In this document: positions 60,853 through 64,000 of the stretch, piece by piece | Numbering within the stretch: the first letter of the stretch is position 1 | How the letters are laid out: the number at the start of each line of letters is the position of its first letter | From: Nitrospirillum viridazoti | GTDB lineage: Bacteria; Pseudomonadota; Alphaproteobacteria; Azospirillales; Azospirillaceae | DNA: 64,000 nt | Assembly (NCBI RefSeq): GCF_007827975.1 | Contig: NZ_VITT01000008.1 | Direction: 5' to 3' (one strand) | Program-made: the position numbers and the translations under genes | The notes under the pieces: model-generated | What the model saw: only the letters and a program-made list of their open reading frames with translations | What the model was told of the DNA's origin: nothing | Databases searched by the model: none

Positions 60853-61674
60853 ATGCGGCGTAACACCTGGTTGGCGGCCCTGCAGGGGGCCGTCGTGCCG
60901 CTCGTGCTGCTTGCCATCTGGCAGGCTGCGTCCAGTTCCGGCCTGGTCAACGCGAAGATCCTGCCCTCGCCCGTGGCGGTGGCCGTGCGCTGGTGGGCCT
61001 ATCTCGCCCCGGCCGAGCCATATGACCCCGCGAACGGCGGCTACATCGCCTGGCTGTTCTCCGGCGAGCTGATCATGGACGCCATGGGCAGCCTGTATCG
61101 CGTCGTCATGGGCTTCCTGGTGGGGGCGATCCTGGCCTTGCCGATGGGCTTGGCCATGGGCGCCAGCCGGGCGGCGTTTCGTTGGCTGAACCCCTTGGTG
61201 GAGGTGCTGCGGCCCATTCCGCCCATCGCCTACATCCCGCTGTCCATCCTGTGGTTCGGCCTGGGCAACCCACCGGCCATTTTCCTCATCTCGCTGGGCG
61301 CCTTCTTCCCCGTGCTGGTGAACACCATCGCCGGGGTGCGCCAGGTGGACGGCATCTATCTACGCGCTGCCCGCAATTTGGGCGCCGGGCCCCTGACCAT
61401 CTTCCGCCGCGTCATGCTGCCGGCGGCCACGCCCTATATCCTGTCGGGCGTGCGCATCGGCATCGGCACCGCCTTCATCGTCGTGATCGTGTCGGAGATG
61501 ATCGCCGTCAACAACGGCCTGGGCTTCCGCATCCTGGAGGCGCGGGAGTACTTCTGGTCCGACAAGATCATCGCCGGCATGCTGACCATCGGCCTGCTGG
61601 GCCTGGCCATCGACAGCGGCGTGACCCGCATCAACAACCACCTGCTGCGCTGGCACCGCGGGCTGGAGCACTGA
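60853..61674 (+). CDS. ABC transporter permease (SsuC/TauC/NrtB type)
   Basis: This 273-residue protein has six membrane helices and the ATPase-coupling EAA loop RAARNLGAGPLTIFRRVMLP near residue 172. Other family segments are EVLRPIPPIAYIPLSILWFG near 118 and VSEMIAVNNGLGFRILEARE near 215. AAGGGGAG precedes the ATG by seven bases. It forms the membrane channel with the ATPase that begins four bases after its stop. Confidence 0.92.
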   Translation: MRRNTWLAALQGAVVPLVLLAIWQAASSSGLVNAKILPSPVAVAVRWWAYLAPAEPYDPANGGYIAWLFSGELIMDAMGSLYRVVMGFLVGAILALPMGLAMGASRAAFRWLNPLVEVLRPIPPIAYIPLSILWFGLGNPPAIFLISLGAFFPVLVNTIAGVRQVDGIYLRAARNLGAGPLTIFRRVMLPAATPYILSGVRIGIGTAFIVVIVSEMIAVNNGLGFRILEAREYFWSDKIIAGMLTIGLLGLAIDSGVTRINNHLLRWHRGLEH

Positions 61675-61677
61675 ACC

Positions 61678-62469
61678 ATGTCCGACATCCTGATCAACCA
61701 CGTCTACAAGCGCTTCGCCGTTCCGGGGAACGAAGTGGTGGCGCTGAAGGACATCAACCTGGACATCGCAGCGGGGGAGTTCGTCTGCCTGCTGGGCCCG
61801 TCCGGTTGCGGCAAGTCCACCCTGCTGAACGCCATCGCCGGTTTCTCCCACCCCTCGGAAGGCAGCATCACCGTGGGCGGCCGTCCGGTCGTGAACCCCG
61901 GGCCCGACCGGGGCATGGTGTTCCAGGAATACGCCCTGTTCCCGTGGATGACGGTGGCCAAGAACGTCCGCTTCGGGCTGGAGGTCAAGGGCATGGCCAA
62001 GGACGCGGCCGACGCCCGGGTGCGCGAGCTGCTGGACATGCTGGGCCTCTCGGAATTCGGCGAGCGCTTCCCCAAGGATCTTTCCGGCGGCATGCGCCAG
62101 CGTGTGGCCATCGCCCGCGTCCTGGCGCTGGACAGCCCCGTCCTGCTGATGGATGAGCCGTTCGGCGCGCTGGACGCCTTGACCCGCCGGTCGCTGCAGG
62201 ATGAACTGCTGAAGATCTGGGCGCGCCTGGGCAAGACCATCGTCTTCGTCACCCATTCCATCGAGGAGGCCATCTATCTGGCCGACCGCATCGTCGTCCT
62301 GACCTACCGGCCGGGCACGGTGAAGCGCGACATCCGTGTGGAAATGCCGCGACCCCGCGATGCCGCCTCGCCCGAGTTCAACACGCTGAAGCGCGAACTG
62401 TCCCGCCTGGTGTCGGAGGAGCAGCAGCGTCATGAGGCGGCGGAACGCGCCGGCCTCACCACCGACTGA
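61678..62469 (+). CDS. ABC transporter ATP-binding protein (SsuB/TauB/NrtD type)
   Basis: This 263-residue ATPase has Walker A GPSGCGKST near residue 42, Q-loop VFQEYALFPWM, signature DLSGGMRQRVAIARVLALD near 137, Walker B VLLMDEPFGALD and H-loop VTHSIEEAIYLADRI. It energises uptake with the preceding permease. The coding end overlaps the start of the sensor kinase by 38 bases, linking the kinase to this operon. Confidence 0.95.
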   Translation: MSDILINHVYKRFAVPGNEVVALKDINLDIAAGEFVCLLGPSGCGKSTLLNAIAGFSHPSEGSITVGGRPVVNPGPDRGMVFQEYALFPWMTVAKNVRFGLEVKGMAKDAADARVRELLDMLGLSEFGERFPKDLSGGMRQRVAIARVLALDSPVLLMDEPFGALDALTRRSLQDELLKIWARLGKTIVFVTHSIEEAIYLADRIVVLTYRPGTVKRDIRVEMPRPRDAASPEFNTLKRELSRLVSEEQQRHEAAERAGLTTD

Positions 62470-64000
62470 TCCCCACTTGACCGGCCCTTTCCCCTTCGCG
62501 GCGCGCCTGCGCGCCGTCGGCACTGGCGGCGCCCTGGCGCTGCTGCTGGCGGCGGCGGGGACCGTGGGGATATGGGTGCTGGCGGTGGGCCATGCCGAGC
62601 GGCGGGCGGTGGAGGCGGTGGCCGCTGATGCCCGCCACCGGCTGGAGATCTACGCCAACAACCTGGACAGCGCGGTGGAGCGTTTCGACTACCTGCCCAC
62701 CGTCGCTGCGCGGGATCCAGCGGTGGCGGCGCTGGCGGCGGCCGGCTTCGGCCATACCGACCCGGCCGAGGTCGACCGTGTGAACCGCTATCTGGAAGCG
62801 GTGAACGCGAGCGCCGGATCCGCCGTCCTGTACCTTATGGACGCCGAGGGGCGGACCGTGGCGTCCAGTAACTGGAACCGGCCGGACAGCTACCTGGGCG
62901 TGGACTTTTCCTACCGCCCCTATTTCAAGGACGCGCGTGACCAGGGCGTCGGCCGTTTCTATGGCGTGGGCACGGTCACCCGGCTGCCCGGCTATTTTAT
63001 CGCGGCACCGGTGGAGCGGGACGGAGGTCGCGTGGGTGTGCTGGCGGTCAAGATCGTGCTGGACGCGCTGGAGGATGGCTGGCGCACCTCCCACGATGCG
63101 GTGCTGGTGGCCGACCGTTTCGGTATCGTCTTTTTGTCGTCCAATCCGGAGTGGAAGTTCCGCGCCCGCCGGCCGCTGGACCCGGACACCGTGAAATACC
63201 TGAATGAGACCCGTGAATATGTCGGGCTGGACCATCCGCCCCTGGTGCTGCCCCGCTCCCTCCGAGCCCATCCGGATCTGCTGGTGGAACGGGGGCTCAG
63301 CCGATATGGCTGGACCATCGCGCTAGCCGCCGACGCCCACCCCGTGGCGCAAGCCGCCGCCACGGCCCGCATCGGCCTGGCGCTGCTGTTGTTACTGGCG
63401 CTGGCCATCGGCCTCTATGTACGCCAGCGGGTGAAACGCCTGCGGGAGCAGCAGTTGGCGAAAGCAGCCCTGGACCGCGCCTACCAGGACCTGGAACGCC
63501 AGGTGGAGGCGCGCACCGCGGACCTGCGCGACGCTCAGGCCGAACTGGTGCAGGCCGCCAAGTTGGCCATGATCGGCCAGGTGGCGGCGGGCGTGACCCA
63601 TGAACTGAACCAGCCGCTGACGGCCCTGCGCGCCCTGGCCGACAACGCCCGCCTGCTGCTGGACCAGGGCCGCCAGGCGGAGGTCAGCCAGAACCTGGTC
63701 CACATCGCCGGCCTGGTGGACCGCATGGCCAAGATTTCCAGCCAGCTGCGCAACTTCTCCCGCCGCAGCGAGGGGCCGGCCCAGCCTGTCGCCCTGCCGG
63801 GCGCGGTGCAGGAGGCGCTGGCCTTGCTGGACCGCCGCCTGAAGGAGGCGCGGGTCCAGGTGACGGTGGACGTGCCGGAGGTGGCGGTGGCCTTCGATCC
63901 CGTGCGGCTGCAACAGGTGCTGGTCAACCTGATCCGCAACGCGGAGGATGCGACGGCCGGGGTGGCCGAACCCCACATCGCCATCACCGCCGTGCCCGCC
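62432..64000 (+). CDS. DctB-like sensor histidine kinase, truncated by the window edge
   Basis: The frame is open from an ATG at 62432 to the right edge (523 codons). The start has GGAGGAG about ten bases upstream and lies inside the ATPase gene; a TTG at 62477 is an alternative. Helix 1 is LALLLAAAGTVGIWVLAVG, followed by a ~270-residue double-Cache periplasmic domain (SSNWNRPDSYLGVDFSYRPY, then FKDA), helix 2 IGLALLLLLALAIGLYV, a coiled coil, the H-box AAGVTHELNQPLTALRAL and N-box LVNLIRNAEDA. This layout is that of DctB, which works with a sigma-54-dependent DctD regulator. Such a regulator would be expected just beyond the edge. Confidence 0.88.
   Translation, partial: MRRRNAPASPPTDPHLTGPFPFAARLRAVGTGGALALLLAAAGTVGIWVLAVGHAERRAVEAVAADARHRLEIYANNLDSAVERFDYLPTVAARDPAVAALAAAGFGHTDPAEVDRVNRYLEAVNASAGSAVLYLMDAEGRTVASSNWNRPDSYLGVDFSYRPYFKDARDQGVGRFYGVGTVTRLPGYFIAAPVERDGGRVGVLAVKIVLDALEDGWRTSHDAVLVADRFGIVFLSSNPEWKFRARRPLDPDTVKYLNETREYVGLDHPPLVLPRSLRAHPDLLVERGLSRYGWTIALAADAHPVAQAAATARIGLALLLLLALAIGLYVRQRVKRLREQQLAKAALDRAYQDLERQVEARTADLRDAQAELVQAAKLAMIGQVAAGVTHELNQPLTALRALADNARLLLDQGRQAEVSQNLVHIAGLVDRMAKISSQLRNFSRRSEGPAQPVALPGAVQEALALLDRRLKEARVQVTVDVPEVAVAFDPVRLQQVLVNLIRNAEDATAGVAEPHIAITAVPA

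Overview
The window is GC-rich, densely coded chromosomal DNA, and almost every gene belongs to an alphaproteobacterial type of repertoire: TonB receptors, an HWE-type CheB/CheR sensor kinase, a PQQ glucose dehydrogenase, FNR/NnrR-like boxes, and a DctB-like kinase beside a candidate sigma-54 promoter. A free-living, aerobic to facultatively anaerobic rhodospirillalean (Azospirillaceae-like) bacterium fits best. This is an inference from gene content; no rRNA or other phylogenetic marker is present. I found no tRNA, rRNA, CRISPR array or intact insertion sequence. One decayed IS end and one low-GC toxin-antitoxin pair are the clearest signs of transfer.

Layout. 1-1704: minus-strand genes (truncated exported protein, ferritin-like protein, Cys/His-tailed small protein, tatA/E) with three NnrR/FNR-like boxes, possibly the edge of a denitrification locus. 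1788-5209: kynU-kynA-kynB (tryptophan to anthranilate), with a divergent Lrp-type regulator and two repeated operator-like sites. 5327-8025: small membrane protein and gcd. 8174-12083: giant CheB-CheR-PAS-HWE kinase and its receiver protein. 12278-14309: zinc alcohol dehydrogenase and SDR. 14318-25982: one minus-strand respiratory operon of twelve genes, actABCDEF (alternative complex III), a small anchored protein, a Sco chaperone and an A2-type caa3 oxidase (ctaC, ctaD, ctaE, subunit IV). Most junctions overlap by 4 bases.

26188-38673: a tandem-domain membrane protein, a flavoprotein reductase, a chemoreceptor, a NarX-type kinase/LuxR-type regulator pair facing a TonB receptor, an Ldh-type oxidoreductase, and a sugar dehydrogenase lipoprotein with its DUF2231 partner. 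38934-43737: plant-like polyphenol oxidase, an IS remnant that forms the tail of an S41 peptidase, TspO, and an HExxH protease. 43901-47589: eutBC, a secreted hydrolase and a TetR regulator.

47685-56481: LLM-flavin monooxygenase, TonB receptor, MFS transporter and cyclase-family hydrolase (a likely uptake and catabolic unit), an unknown 87-residue protein, and an AraC regulator facing a fosmidomycin-resistance-type MFS pump. 56571-57232: parDE. 57314-59410: S9 peptidase. 59784-64000: nitrate/sulfonate/taurine-type ABC transporter behind a candidate sigma-54 promoter, followed by a DctB-like sensor kinase cut by the window edge.

Recurring themes are periplasmic oxidation (two PQQ-type dehydrogenases, a copper oxidase) feeding quinone and cytochrome chains, and regulator-plus-transporter modules whose intergenic spacers contain repeated, helically spaced sites.
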